This document shows, piece by piece, positions 1 through 7,261 of a DNA stretch of 64,000 nucleotides. A model generated the notes under the pieces. The model was not told the DNA's origin, did not search any database, and was given only the letters and a program-made list of their open reading frames with translations. The position numbers and the translations under genes were made by a program. The stretch comes from JAKPAM01 sp047601745 (GTDB lineage Bacteria > Pseudomonadota > Gammaproteobacteria > Burkholderiales > Burkholderiaceae_E): positions 6,510,001 to 6,574,000 of the forward strand of contig JASGIS010000001.1 of NCBI GenBank assembly GCA_047601745.1. Reading direction: 5' to 3'. Numbering within the stretch: position 1 is the first letter of the stretch; each line of letters begins with the position of its first letter.

Positions 1-1031
1 GCCTCGTACAGCCCGTACAGCTCGTGGCCCTTCGAGAACAGCGGCGTCTCGGGCGAGTTCATGTACTTGGGCTCGCCCTTGTCGAGGACCCGCCCGCCGA
101 AGCCGATGATCTGTCCGCGCGGATTGCGGATCGGAAACATGATGCGGTCGCGGAAGCGGTCGAAGCGGCGCCGGCGGGTCGGGGTCGGGGTCGGGGACGG
201 AACCGAAGCTGAAGCCGAAGCCGAAGCCGAAGCCGCGGTCGGCGTCGCGGCGCCGGCCGCGGCCGCAGGCGGGACCGCGGCGGTCGGGTCGGCGCCGGCA
301 CGCGCGGCGCCTGCGGCACGCGCGGCACCACCAGCACCACCAGCACCACCAGCACCACCAGCACCGACAGAACCAACGGAACCAACGGAACCACCACCAC
401 CGACGGAGCCGGCCGCCGGCCGGTCCGCGGAAACGGCATCGCCGGCGCCCGCCGATCCGTGAGCCGGCGCGGGATCGTGCTCGATGACCATCCCCGTCGT
501 CAGCAGCGCCTGCGCATCGTAGTCGGGCACCGCGGCTTCGAGGCCGCGCCAGGCATCGGGCGCGTAGCCGATGCCGTAGCGGGCGGCGGTCTCGCCGCTC
601 AGGCCGCGGCGCTTCAGGTAGTCGATCGCGCGCGGCGTGTCCTTGAGCCGGCGCTTGTAGAACTGCGCGATGCGCGCCATCAGCTCGAGCAGGTCCGGGT
701 CGCGCGATGCCGACGACGCGGTATCGCCGCCCCGGCCCGGTTCGTGCGGGACCGTCAAGCCGACGGACTGCGCGAGATCGGCGACGGCATCGGGGAACGA
801 CAGCCCCAGATGCTCGATCAGGAAACCGATCGCCGTGCCGTTGGCGCCGCAACCGAAGCAGTGATAGAACTGCTTGATCGGCGCCACCGTGAACGACGGC
901 GATTTCTCGGCGTGGAACGGGCACAGGCCCAGATAATTGGCGCCGGCCTTCTTGAGCTGCACGTGCCGACCCACCACGTCGACGATGTCGACCCGGGACA
1001 GCAACTCCTGGATGAACGACTGCGGGATCAC
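1..1031 (-). CDS. dnaG: DNA primase, C-terminus outside window
   Basis: DnaG makes the RNA primers for replication. About 343 N-terminal residues lie in the window. A CHC2-type zinc finger (CPFH...CFGCG, near residues 40-65) is followed by the start of the catalytic core, including the conserved RFRDRIMFPIRN and IGFGGRVLD motifs and the stretch around SPETPLFSKG. The start is GTG at 1031, read as IPQSFIQELL after the first residue. It is the third gene of the rpsU-yqeY-dnaG operon, 33 bases after yqeY. Oddly, about 100 residues (187-288) rich in Gly, Ala, Ser and Pro are inserted just before RFRDRIMFP, where the E. coli enzyme as I recall it has only a few residues. The frame stays open through the insert, so it is not an obvious pseudogene. 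Confidence 0.93.
   Translation of the reverse strand, partial: MIPQSFIQELLSRVDIVDVVGRHVQLKKAGANYLGLCPFHAEKSPSFTVAPIKQFYHCFGCGANGTAIGFLIEHLGLSFPDAVADLAQSVGLTVPHEPGRGGDTASSASRDPDLLELMARIAQFYKRRLKDTPRAIDYLKRRGLSGETAARYGIGYAPDAWRGLEAAVPDYDAQALLTTGMVIEHDPAPAHGSAGAGDAVSADRPAAGSVGGGGSVGSVGSVGAGGAGGAGGAGGAARAAGAARAGADPTAAVPPAAAAGAATPTAASASASASASVPSPTPTPTRRRRFDRFRDRIMFPIRNPRGQIIGFGGRVLDKGEPKYMNSPETPLFSKGHELYGLYE
168..473. repeat. Simple repeats encoding the DnaG insertion
   Basis: Several short tandem tracts lie inside dnaG: four copies of the 9-mer caccaccag at 326-361, two copies of accaacgga after it, five copies of a gaagcc-type 6-mer at 205-234, and a ggtcgg-type tract at about 176-197. All unit lengths are multiples of three. 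On the coding strand they write Gly-Gly-Ala, Gly-Ser-Val, Ala-Ser and Pro-Thr runs, so copy-number change would keep the reading frame. Confidence 0.85.
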
Positions 1032-1064
1032 CCGCCTACTTTATCGCTGCGCGCGCGCACCATG

Positions 1065-1550
1065 TCAACGCGCCAGCCGCGCCTTGACCCGGGCCGATAC
1101 GGCCGACAGGTCGGCGCGCCCGGCCAGCCTGGGCTTGAGCACGCCCATCACCTTGCCCATGTCCTGCGGGCCGGCCGCACCGACCGCCGAAACGGCCGCG
1201 TCGATCTCGGCGGCGATCTCGTCGTCGCCGGCCTGCTGCGGCAGATAGGCCGACAGCACGTCGAGTTCGAGCTTCTCCTTGGCGACCAGGTCGGTTCGGC
1301 CGGCGGCCTCGAACTGGCCGATCGAATCCTTGCGCTGCTTGCACAGCTTGTCGACGATCGAGACGATCTGCGCGTCGTCGGCGACGATCCGCTCGTCGAC
1401 CTCCTTCTGCTTGATCGCGGCCAGCAGGCCGCGGATCGCGAGCAGCCGGTCGGATTGCCTGGCACGCATCGCGGCCTTCATGTCGTCGTTGATGCGCTGG
1501 AACAACGGCGAACGCGGCGCGGCGCCGTCGGCGGAAGCGGCTTCGGTCAT
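1065..1550 (-). CDS. yqeY: YqeY/GatB-like domain protein
   Basis: A 161-residue protein of the YqeY family, which resembles the C-terminal tRNA-binding domain of GatB. Family features seen are the helical KAAMRARQSDRLLAIRGLLAAIK stretch near the N-terminus (shown here only by its position, residues 25-47), LSAYLPQQ near residue 100, and a C-terminal GKVMGVLKPRLAGRAD motif. Family members are thought to act with aminoacyl-tRNA amidation or stress, but no reaction is established. The gene lies between rpsU and dnaG, the usual betaproteobacterial layout of the macromolecular synthesis operon. An intercistronic hairpin at 1597-1634 separates it from rpsU. Confidence 0.9.
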   Translation of the reverse strand: MTEAASADGAAPRSPLFQRINDDMKAAMRARQSDRLLAIRGLLAAIKQKEVDERIVADDAQIVSIVDKLCKQRKDSIGQFEAAGRTDLVAKEKLELDVLSAYLPQQAGDDEIAAEIDAAVSAVGAAGPQDMGKVMGVLKPRLAGRADLSAVSARVKARLAR

Positions 1551-1596
1551 GGCGAAGAATCCTCGAATAAGCAGCGGCCCGCTCGAACGGAAACGG

Positions 1597-1634
1597 AAAC
1601 AGCCCGCCTAAAGCGGACTTCGGGCGGGCTGTTT
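1597..1634 (-). terminator. Hairpin between rpsU and yqeY
   Basis: A perfect 12-base inverted repeat, AAACAGCCCGCC at 1597-1608 against GGCGGGCTGTTT at 1623-1634, with a 14-base loop that contains a further AAG/CTT pairing. On the minus strand the right arm ends in TTT and is followed by CCGTTTCC. In E. coli the rpsU-dnaG gap holds an internal terminator that lowers dnaG relative to rpsU, and this hairpin is in the equivalent place. It may act as a partial terminator or a processing site; its strength cannot be judged by eye. Confidence 0.65.
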
Positions 1635-1674
1635 GACGAACGGCGACCGGGGCGCAGGCCGCCGGACGCGTCGA

Positions 1675-1887
1675 TCAGTACAGTTTTTTCGGCAGCATCT
1701 GGCTGCGCAGGCGCTTGTAGTGGCGCTTGACTGCTGCGGCCTTCTTGCGCTTGCGCTCCGCCGTCGGCTTCTCGTAGAACTCGCGTGCGCGAAGTTCCGT
1801 GATGATGCCGGCCTTCTCGATGGTGCGCTTGAAACGTCGCAGCGCGACATCGAACGGCTCGTTTTCCTTGACGCGGATCGTCGGCAT
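1675..1887 (-). CDS. rpsU: 30S ribosomal protein S21
   Basis: A 70-residue, strongly basic protein starting MPTIRVKENEPFDVALRRFK, the standard S21 N-terminus, and ending in the Lys/Arg-rich tail around RKRKKAAAVKRHYKR. S21 is a component of the small ribosomal subunit involved in translation initiation. It is first in the operon with yqeY and dnaG and is divergent from tsaD. A very strong ribosome binding site (AAAGGGGGTGA) lies just upstream of the ATG, with a good promoter about 30 to 60 bases upstream. Confidence 0.97.
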   Translation of the reverse strand: MPTIRVKENEPFDVALRRFKRTIEKAGIITELRAREFYEKPTAERKRKKAAAVKRHYKRLRSQMLPKKLY

Positions 1888-1915
1888 GTAAAAATCACCC
1901 CCTTTCGAGCCCGCT

Positions 1916-1945
1916 AATATAGCACGGCCTCAAATCGCTTGTCAC
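1916..1945 (-). promoter_or_regulatory. Sigma70-type promoter for rpsU operon
   Basis: On the minus strand GTGACA (1945-1940) is followed after 18 bases by TATATT (1921-1916). Each hexamer matches the sigma70 consensus at five of six positions. It lies about 30 bases before the rpsU start, leaving room for the strong GGGGGTGA ribosome binding site. Expression level is inferred only. Confidence 0.6.
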
Positions 1946-2002
1946 GCATTCCGTCGCCGAACGCCGTTTCCTCCTGCGTCCGGCCGTGATAGGGTCCGTC
2001 CG

Positions 2003-3031
2003 ATGATCGTCCTCGGCATCGAAACCTCGTGCGATGAGACCGGCATCGCGCTGTACGACACCGGCCGCGGCCTGCTCGGCCAGGCGCTGCACTCGCAGAT
2101 CGCGATGCACGAGCGCTACGGCGGCGTCGTGCCCGAGCTGGCCTCGCGCGACCACATCCAGCGCGTGTTGCCGCTGACGCGCCAGGTGCTCGACGAGGCC
2201 GGGCTAACGCTGGCGCAGGTCGATGCGATCGGCTTCACCGAAGGCCCGGGGCTGGCCGGCGCGCTGCTGGTCGGCGCGGCGGTCGCCAACGCGCTCGCGT
2301 TCGCGCTCGACAAGCCGACGATCGGCATCCATCACCTGGAAGGCCATCTGCTGTCGCCGCTGCTGTCGGCCGATCCGCCGGCGTTCCCGTTCGTCGCGCT
2401 GCTGGTGTCCGGCGGGCACACGCAACTGATGCGGGTCGACGGGGTCGGACGCTACGAGCTGCTCGGCGACACGCTCGACGACGCGGCCGGCGAAGCCTTC
2501 GACAAGAGCGCCAAGCTGCTCGGCCTCGGCTATCCGGGCGGCCCGGCGATCGCCCGGCTGGCGGCCCGCGGCCGGCCCGACGCGATCGCGCTGCCGCGGC
2601 CGATGCTGCGCTCGGGCGACCTGGATTTCAGCTTCAGCGGCCTGAAGACCGCGGTGTCGACGCGAGTGCGCCAGGGCCTGGACGGCGAGCAGGATCGCGC
2701 CGATCTGGCCTGGGCGCTGCAGGCGGCGATCGTCGACGTGCTGGTCGCCAAGTCGCGAGCGGCGCTCGCGCGGACCGGCCTGACGCGCCTGGTCGTCGCC
2801 GGCGGCGTCAGCGCCAACCTGCGGTTGCGCGAGGCGCTGGCCGGCGCGCGGCCGGCGATACGCGTCTACTTCCCCGAACCGGCGCTATGCACCGACAACG
2901 GCGCGATGATCGCGTTCGCGGCCGCGCTGCGGCTGCAGGCCGCGCAACAGGCCGGCCAGGCGCTGCCGCCGGTCCCCGAGGCCTTCGGCGTGCGGCCGCG
3001 CTGGCCGCTCGAGCAACTGCCGGCGGTCTGA
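2003..3031 (+). CDS. tsaD: tRNA N6-threonylcarbamoyladenosine synthase subunit TsaD
   Basis: TsaD transfers the threonylcarbamoyl group to A37 of ANN-decoding tRNAs, acting with TsaB and TsaE in the cytoplasm. The 342-residue length is normal for the family. The N-terminal MIVLGIETSCDETG motif and the metal-binding HLEGH motif (H111 and H115, the same numbers as I recall for E. coli) are present, as are the ASP-nucleotide region around GEAFDKSAKLLGLGYPGG and the C-terminal VAGGVSAN and CTDNGAMIA motifs. It is divergent from rpsU, as in many proteobacteria. The partner tsaE is 5 kb away; tsaB and tsaC are not in the window. Confidence 0.97.
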   Translation: MIVLGIETSCDETGIALYDTGRGLLGQALHSQIAMHERYGGVVPELASRDHIQRVLPLTRQVLDEAGLTLAQVDAIGFTEGPGLAGALLVGAAVANALAFALDKPTIGIHHLEGHLLSPLLSADPPAFPFVALLVSGGHTQLMRVDGVGRYELLGDTLDDAAGEAFDKSAKLLGLGYPGGPAIARLAARGRPDAIALPRPMLRSGDLDFSFSGLKTAVSTRVRQGLDGEQDRADLAWALQAAIVDVLVAKSRAALARTGLTRLVVAGGVSANLRLREALAGARPAIRVYFPEPALCTDNGAMIAFAAALRLQAAQQAGQALPPVPEAFGVRPRWPLEQLPAV

Positions 3032-3035
3032 GTCA

Positions 3036-3064
3036 TCTGACGCGCCCGGGTTCGGACCGTCAGA
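3036..3064. terminator. Possible bidirectional hairpin between tsaD and ROK kinase
   Basis: TCTGACG at 3036-3042 pairs with CGTCAGA at 3058-3064 around a 15-base loop, between two convergent genes and overlapping the stop codon of the leftward gene. No T tract follows on either strand, so termination is only suggested by position. Confidence 0.3.
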
Positions 3065-4184
3065 CGCCCGGCGGCGGCCACAGCCAGGCGGCGCCGCGCA
3101 CGCCGGACGCGTCGCCATGCCGGTTGCGCACGATGCGGGTGCGAATCTCGTCCGAGAACACGTAGGCCGGCAGGCGCGGCGGCAGCTCGGCATACAGCTC
3201 GTCGATCTGCGACAGGCCGCCGCCGAACACGATGACGTGCGGATCGAAGACGTTGATGACGCTTGCCAGCCCACGCGCGAGCCGGTCCAGGTAACGCTCG
3301 AACGCGGCACGGGCGTCGGCATCGCCGTCGCGCATCGCCGCGACGATGGCCCGCGCATCGGGGCTGACATTCCCGCCGGGACCGGCCTGCCCATCGGGGC
3401 CGGCCTTCACAGCGGGGCCAGCCTCAGCATCAGCGCGAGTCTTCGCAGCGGCGCGGACCCTCGCATCGGCGCGAGCAGCGGCCGAGCCGGGCGAACGCGC
3501 GTGGTCGGCGGCGAAGCCCGGCCCCGACAGCCAGGTCTCGATGCAGCCGTGGCGGCCGCAATAGCAGCGGGGCCCCGGTGTCTCGTCCCGCGCCATGCGC
3601 CGGCGCACCGGGTCGAGGACATCGCCGAGCTGCGCGAGCGGCGGCAGCGGGTTGTGGCCCCATTCGCCGGCGATCGCGTTGCAGCCTTCGAGCGGCCGCC
3701 CGGCGACGACGAGCCCGGCACCGACACCGGTGCCGAGGATGACGCCCATCACCGACGAGGCGCCGGCCGCCGCGCCGTCGACGGCCTCCGAGGTCGCGAA
3801 GCAATTGGCGTCGTTGGCCAGCCGAACGTCGCGCCGCAGCGCCCGCACCAGATCCTCGGCCAGCGGCCGGCCGATCAGGCACACGGAGTTGGCGTTCTTG
3901 ACGCGGCCGGTCAGCGTCGACAGCGCGCCGGGGATGCCGACGCCGACCGTCCCCCGGCGGCCCAGCTCGCTTTCGGCCGCGCCGACCAGCGCGACGACCG
4001 CCGAAACCGTCGCCGGATAGTCGCCCTGCGGCGTGGCGACGCGGCGGCGCCAGACCGGCGCGCCGTGCGCATCGAGCGCGATCGCCTCGATCTTGGTGCC
4101 GCCGAGGTCGACGCCGATGCGCAGCGCCGCCTGATCGGCAAGCGGCCCAGGCGGCGGTTCAGGCGCCGGGCTTCTTCTTGTCAC
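3060..4184 (-). CDS. ROK family sugar kinase with repeat insertion
   Basis: An ATP-dependent sugar kinase of the ROK family, closest by eye to fructokinase Mak or N-acetylglucosamine kinase. The phosphate-binding motif GVDLGGTKIEAIALD is near residues 24-38, with GTGVGAGLV near 151-159. The zinc site is H177 with CYCGRHGC (C207, C209, C214). At 374 residues it is longer than the roughly 300 usual, mainly because of an Ala/Arg/Gly-rich insert at about 230-275. The start is GTG 4184, backed by AAGGAG ten bases upstream, and overlaps plsY by 26 bases. The substrate is not determined by sequence. Confidence 0.85.
   Translation of the reverse strand: MTRRSPAPEPPPGPLADQAALRIGVDLGGTKIEAIALDAHGAPVWRRRVATPQGDYPATVSAVVALVGAAESELGRRGTVGVGIPGALSTLTGRVKNANSVCLIGRPLAEDLVRALRRDVRLANDANCFATSEAVDGAAAGASSVMGVILGTGVGAGLVVAGRPLEGCNAIAGEWGHNPLPPLAQLGDVLDPVRRRMARDETPGPRCYCGRHGCIETWLSGPGFAADHARSPGSAAARADARVRAAAKTRADAEAGPAVKAGPDGQAGPGGNVSPDARAIVAAMRDGDADARAAFERYLDRLARGLASVINVFDPHVIVFGGGLSQIDELYAELPPRLPAYVFSDEIRTRIVRNRHGDASGVRGAAWLWPPPGV
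3360..3497. repeat. Degenerate repeats encoding the ROK kinase insert
   Basis: Imperfect gcgcgagnnn and ggggccagcct-like units within the kinase gene encode about 46 residues of Ala, Arg, Asp and Gly (residues 230-275) between the zinc site and the following helix (AIVAAMRDGDAD). The unit boundaries are blurred, as expected for an old repeat expansion. The reading frame is kept. Confidence 0.5.
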
Positions 4185-4776
4185 CGATCCGGCTCTCCTT
4201 GCCGGCCAGCAGCCTTTCGATGTTGGCGCGGTGCCGCCAGAACAGCAGCGCGGCCATCGCGATGATCGCCAACGAGATCGGCTCGAAGCCGAACAGCAGG
4301 ATCTGGTAGAACACCGCGAATACAGCAGCCACCAGCGACGCCAGCGATGAATAGCGGAAGAACAGCGCGATGATCAGCCAGGTGGCCAGCGTCGCCAGCG
4401 CCAGCCAGCCGCTGACGCCCAGCAGCACGCCGAGCGCGGTCGCGACGCCCTTGCCGCCGGCGAAACGATGGAACACCGGGAACAGATGCCCGAGGAAGAC
4501 GGCGATCGCGACGCCGGCCAGCGTCCATTCGCCGAACCCGTAGCGCGCCGCCAGCACGCCGACGCCCCAGACCGGCAGCCAGCCCTTGAACGCATCGCCG
4601 ATCAGCGTCAACGCCGCGGCCGTCTTGTTGCCGGTGCGCAGCACGTTGGTGGCGCCGGGGCTCTTCGAGCCATAGGAATGCGGATCCGGCAATCCCATCA
4701 ACCTGGACACGATGACCGCGAACGATACCGATCCGATCAGATAGGCCACGATGATGGCGATCAAGGCGGGCAGCAA
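4159..4776 (-). CDS. plsY: Acyl-phosphate glycerol-3-phosphate acyltransferase
   Basis: PlsY moves an acyl group from acyl phosphate to glycerol-3-phosphate, the first membrane step of phospholipid synthesis. The 205-residue protein has several hydrophobic helices and the family motifs GSVSFAVIVSRLMGLPDP, GSKSPGATNVLRTGNK and FAGGKGVATALG, plus a short positive C-terminus (GDKKKPGA). The gene lies downstream of ybaK in a leftward run and overlaps the ROK kinase by 26 bases, so the two are probably translated together. In many proteobacteria plsY sits beside tsaD, as here. Confidence 0.95.
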   Translation of the reverse strand: MLPALIAIIVAYLIGSVSFAVIVSRLMGLPDPHSYGSKSPGATNVLRTGNKTAAALTLIGDAFKGWLPVWGVGVLAARYGFGEWTLAGVAIAVFLGHLFPVFHRFAGGKGVATALGVLLGVSGWLALATLATWLIIALFFRYSSLASLVAAVFAVFYQILLFGFEPISLAIIAMAALLFWRHRANIERLLAGKESRIGDKKKPGA

Positions 4777-4876
4777 GGGAGTGTCTCCAGATGGGCGGGC
4801 CGCGCAGATATTACACGCGGCGGACCCGCGCGCCGCCGGCTGCGCGGCGCCTCGTATCTTTGAGCCTCGAGCCGGC

Positions 4877-5362
4877 TCAATCGTCGAGCGCGACGTCGAC
4901 CGGCGTGGCCCGCAGCAGCTCGACCAGCACCTGCGGCGCGAGGCCGACCAGGTAACCGCGCCGGCCGCCGTTCACGTAGATGCGAGGCAGCGCCAGCACG
5001 CTGCGCTCGACGTAGACGGGCATCGCCTTGCGGGTGCCGAACGGCGAGGTGCCGCCGACCTGGTAGCCCGAGTGGCGCTGCGCGACCTCGGGCCTGCACG
5101 CTTCGATCGATTTGCGCGCGGTCTGGCGCGCGAGGTTCTTCGTCGAGACCTTGCGGTCGCCGTGCATCAGCACGATCAGCGGCCGGGCCGCCTCGTCCTG
5201 CATGACCAGCGTCTTGACGACCTCGTGCTCGGGCACGCCGAGCTGCCGCGACGACTCGCCGGTGCCGCCGTGGTCGACGTAGTCGTAGACGTGTTCGGTG
5301 AACGCGATCCCGGCGCGACGCAGCGCCTGCGTGGCGGGGGTTTCGGAAACGTGCTTGGCCAA
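4877..5362 (-). CDS. ybaK: YbaK/EbsC family Cys-tRNA(Pro) deacylase
   Basis: A 161-residue protein of the YbaK/EbsC editing family, which hydrolyses Cys mischarged onto tRNA(Pro). Family motifs include EVVKTLVMQD, VLMHGDRKVSTKNLAR (with the conserved Lys) and the GYQVGGTSPFGTRK stretch that lines the active site. The start is TTG 5362, preceded by CAGGAATC. It is followed by a roughly 100-base gap before plsY that contains GC-rich hairpins, one of which (4860-4880) overlaps the stop codon. Confidence 0.9.
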   Translation of the reverse strand: MAKHVSETPATQALRRAGIAFTEHVYDYVDHGGTGESSRQLGVPEHEVVKTLVMQDEAARPLIVLMHGDRKVSTKNLARQTARKSIEACRPEVAQRHSGYQVGGTSPFGTRKAMPVYVERSVLALPRIYVNGGRRGYLVGLAPQVLVELLRATPVDVALDD

Positions 5363-5414
5363 CGTGGATTCCTGTCGGGCGGCCGATCGGACGGCGCGGG
5401 CTTAGTCGGATCGG

Positions 5415-6356
5415 TCAGCCGCGCGGGTGGTGCCGCGCGTGCAAGGTCTTCAGGCGCTCGCGCGCGACGTGAGTGTAGATCTGCGTGGTCGAGATGTCAG
5501 CATGCCCGAGCAGCAGTTGCACGACGCGCAGATCGGCGCCGTGGTTCAGCAGATGGGTCGCGAACGCATGGCGCAGCGTGTGCGGCGACAACGGCCCACC
5601 GATGCCGGCCAGCGCGGCGTGGCGCTTGATCAGCGTCCAGAACATCTGCCGCGTCATCGGGCCGCCGCGCTGCGTGACGAACAGCGCATCGGCCGGACGA
5701 GAACCGAGCAGCTCGGGACGGGCCCGCCGCAGGTAGTCGACGATCCAGCGCGTGGCCTCCTGCCCGAGCGGCACCAGCCGCTCCTTGTCGCCCTTGCCGA
5801 TCACCCGCACGACGCCTTCGTTCAGCCCCACCGACACGGTCGGCAGGCCGACCAGCTCGGAGACGCGCAGGCCGGTCGCGTACAGCGTCTCGAGCATCGC
5901 CCGGTCGCGCAGGCCCAGCGGCGTCGAGGTATCGGGCGCGGCCAGCAGCGCCTCGACCTGCGCCTCGGACAGCGTCGCCGGATGGCGCGACGGTGCACGG
6001 GCGGCGCGCTGCGTCAGCGTCGGATCGTCGGGCCGGATCCGCTCGCGGGCCAGCATCCGGTAGAAGCGCCGGAACGCCGACAGGCGCCGGTTGACCGACG
6101 AGGCTTTCGAAGCCGGATGGCGCAGCGCGACGTACGCGCTCAGGTCGGCCTCGGTGGCGCTGGCCAGCGAGGCGGCGCGATCGCGCAGCAGCCAGGCGGC
6201 CAGCAGGCTCAGGTCGCGACGATAGGCGTCCAGCGTATTGCGCGACAGTCCGTCCTCGAGCAGCAGCGCGTCGCTGAAGCGTTCGATCAGCGCCTGGTCG
6301 TCCGGCGCGACCGGACCGACGGCGGCGATGCTGGTGGCGCGAACCGGCCGGGCCAC
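5415..6356 (-). CDS. xerD: Tyrosine recombinase XerD
   Basis: XerD acts with XerC at the dif site to resolve chromosome dimers at the septum. The 313-residue protein has the N-terminal SAM-like core-binding domain and a C-terminal catalytic domain with R164 (ATGLRVSELVGL), K188 or K191 (GKGDKERLVPL), H259 and R262 (HTLRHAFATHLL), H285 (LLGHADIST) and the nucleophile Y294 (TQIYTHV). The start is GTG 6356, one base after the stop of the upstream chalcone-isomerase-like gene, so the two are likely cotranscribed. XerC versus XerD was judged by overall similarity; XerD is preferred. Confidence 0.93.
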   Translation of the reverse strand: MARPVRATSIAAVGPVAPDDQALIERFSDALLLEDGLSRNTLDAYRRDLSLLAAWLLRDRAASLASATEADLSAYVALRHPASKASSVNRRLSAFRRFYRMLARERIRPDDPTLTQRAARAPSRHPATLSEAQVEALLAAPDTSTPLGLRDRAMLETLYATGLRVSELVGLPTVSVGLNEGVVRVIGKGDKERLVPLGQEATRWIVDYLRRARPELLGSRPADALFVTQRGGPMTRQMFWTLIKRHAALAGIGGPLSPHTLRHAFATHLLNHGADLRVVQLLLGHADISTTQIYTHVARERLKTLHARHHPRG

Positions 6357-6357
6357 G

Positions 6358-7011
6358 TCAGCCGCCGAGCAGGCCCTTCTTCAGGTCCTTTTCGAGCGGG
6401 CGTTCGCCGATCCAGCCGCGCAGGATCGCCGCGAAGACATCCTCGCCGGGGACGGCGGCCCGCATCTGGCCGTTGACGAGCAAGCGCATCTGGCCGTCGA
6501 CGACGTCCAGGTCCAGCGTTTCCCCCTTGCGCACGGTGCCGACGGCCTTCAACGCGGTGTCGAGTTCGTCGATCCGCGCCTTCAGCGCCGGATCGTGCGG
6601 CTCGGCCGGGCCGTCGTGCAGGCCGGCGGTGAAGGTCTTGAGCAGACGGTCGGGGCTCATGTCGACGAGCATCCGCAACTGCAGGCGCCGGGGGCCGCTC
6701 TGGTGGATCAGCTCGACCGGGTCGGCCGTGCGTTGCGGCACGTACAGCGCCGCCAGGAAGGCCTTGAGGATGAAGACCGAACGCAGGCCGACCCCGTTCA
6801 GCCGCAGGTCGGTGCCGCCGATCCGGATCGTGTCGTCGAAGCGAAAGCCGCCGACCTCGATCGCGCCGGCCGGCGGTGCGGCGACGGCGGCCGCCAGCGC
6901 GATCGCCAGCGCGGCCAGACCGGTACGGCGCCGTCGCCGTGCGCGGGCGCACCCCGGGATCACCGCGAACACGGACGACGAACGCTCGGGAACAGGCAGA
7001 GGATCGATCAT
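6358..7011 (-). CDS. Exported chalcone-isomerase-like protein
   Basis: About 217 residues from ATG 7011. The N-terminus has an Arg-rich stretch and a hydrophobic segment (TGLAALAIALAAAVAAPPAGA) typical of a signal peptide, with the mature protein starting near IEVGGFRFDD. The rest matches the bacterial chalcone isomerase-like family, with VGLRSVFILKAFLAALYVPQ near its start and a conserved ILRGWIGERPL near the C-terminus. Most bacterial members have no proven isomerase activity and are thought to be periplasmic fatty-acid-binding or unknown. A longer frame starts at 7263 but would place the signal peptide internally, so 7011 is preferred. It is upstream of xerD. Confidence 0.8.
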   Translation of the reverse strand: MIDPLPVPERSSSVFAVIPGCARARRRRRTGLAALAIALAAAVAAPPAGAIEVGGFRFDDTIRIGGTDLRLNGVGLRSVFILKAFLAALYVPQRTADPVELIHQSGPRRLQLRMLVDMSPDRLLKTFTAGLHDGPAEPHDPALKARIDELDTALKAVGTVRKGETLDLDVVDGQMRLLVNGQMRAAVPGEDVFAAILRGWIGERPLEKDLKKGLLGG

Positions 7012-7221
7012 TGTTCTTTTGTACGCGAGATCCGCAACGATGAGACCGGTTGCGGTCGGATAAAGCGATGAGAAGCCGCCTATCCGCGGCCGGATCCACC
7101 GTTTTCGGCCGGCGAACACCGCCGGCCCTCGACGCCGGTTCCAGGCCAGCAGTCTAAATGACAGTCGGAATTTCAGACAAATCCAGACGCCCCGACCGGC
7201 GCTCCGGCACCGACGTTCGTT

Positions 7222-7240
7222 CGCCGGGCGACGCCCGGCG
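7222..7240. other. Small perfect hairpin in the divergent gap before the AEC gene
   Basis: CGCCGGGC and GCCCGGCG form an 8-base perfect stem around a GAC loop, a few bases upstream of a TACACT that could be a -10 element for the rightward AEC transporter gene. It could be an operator or only a GC-rich coincidence. Confidence 0.25.
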
Positions 7241-7261
7241 GCTGCGCTACACTGCCCGCCC

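Noticed and set aside
4777..4876. Strong terminator between ybaK and plsY
   Set aside because: Hairpins such as TTGAGCC/GGCTCAA at 4860-4880 exist, but no T tract follows and the genes run in the same direction, so read-through is at least as likely.
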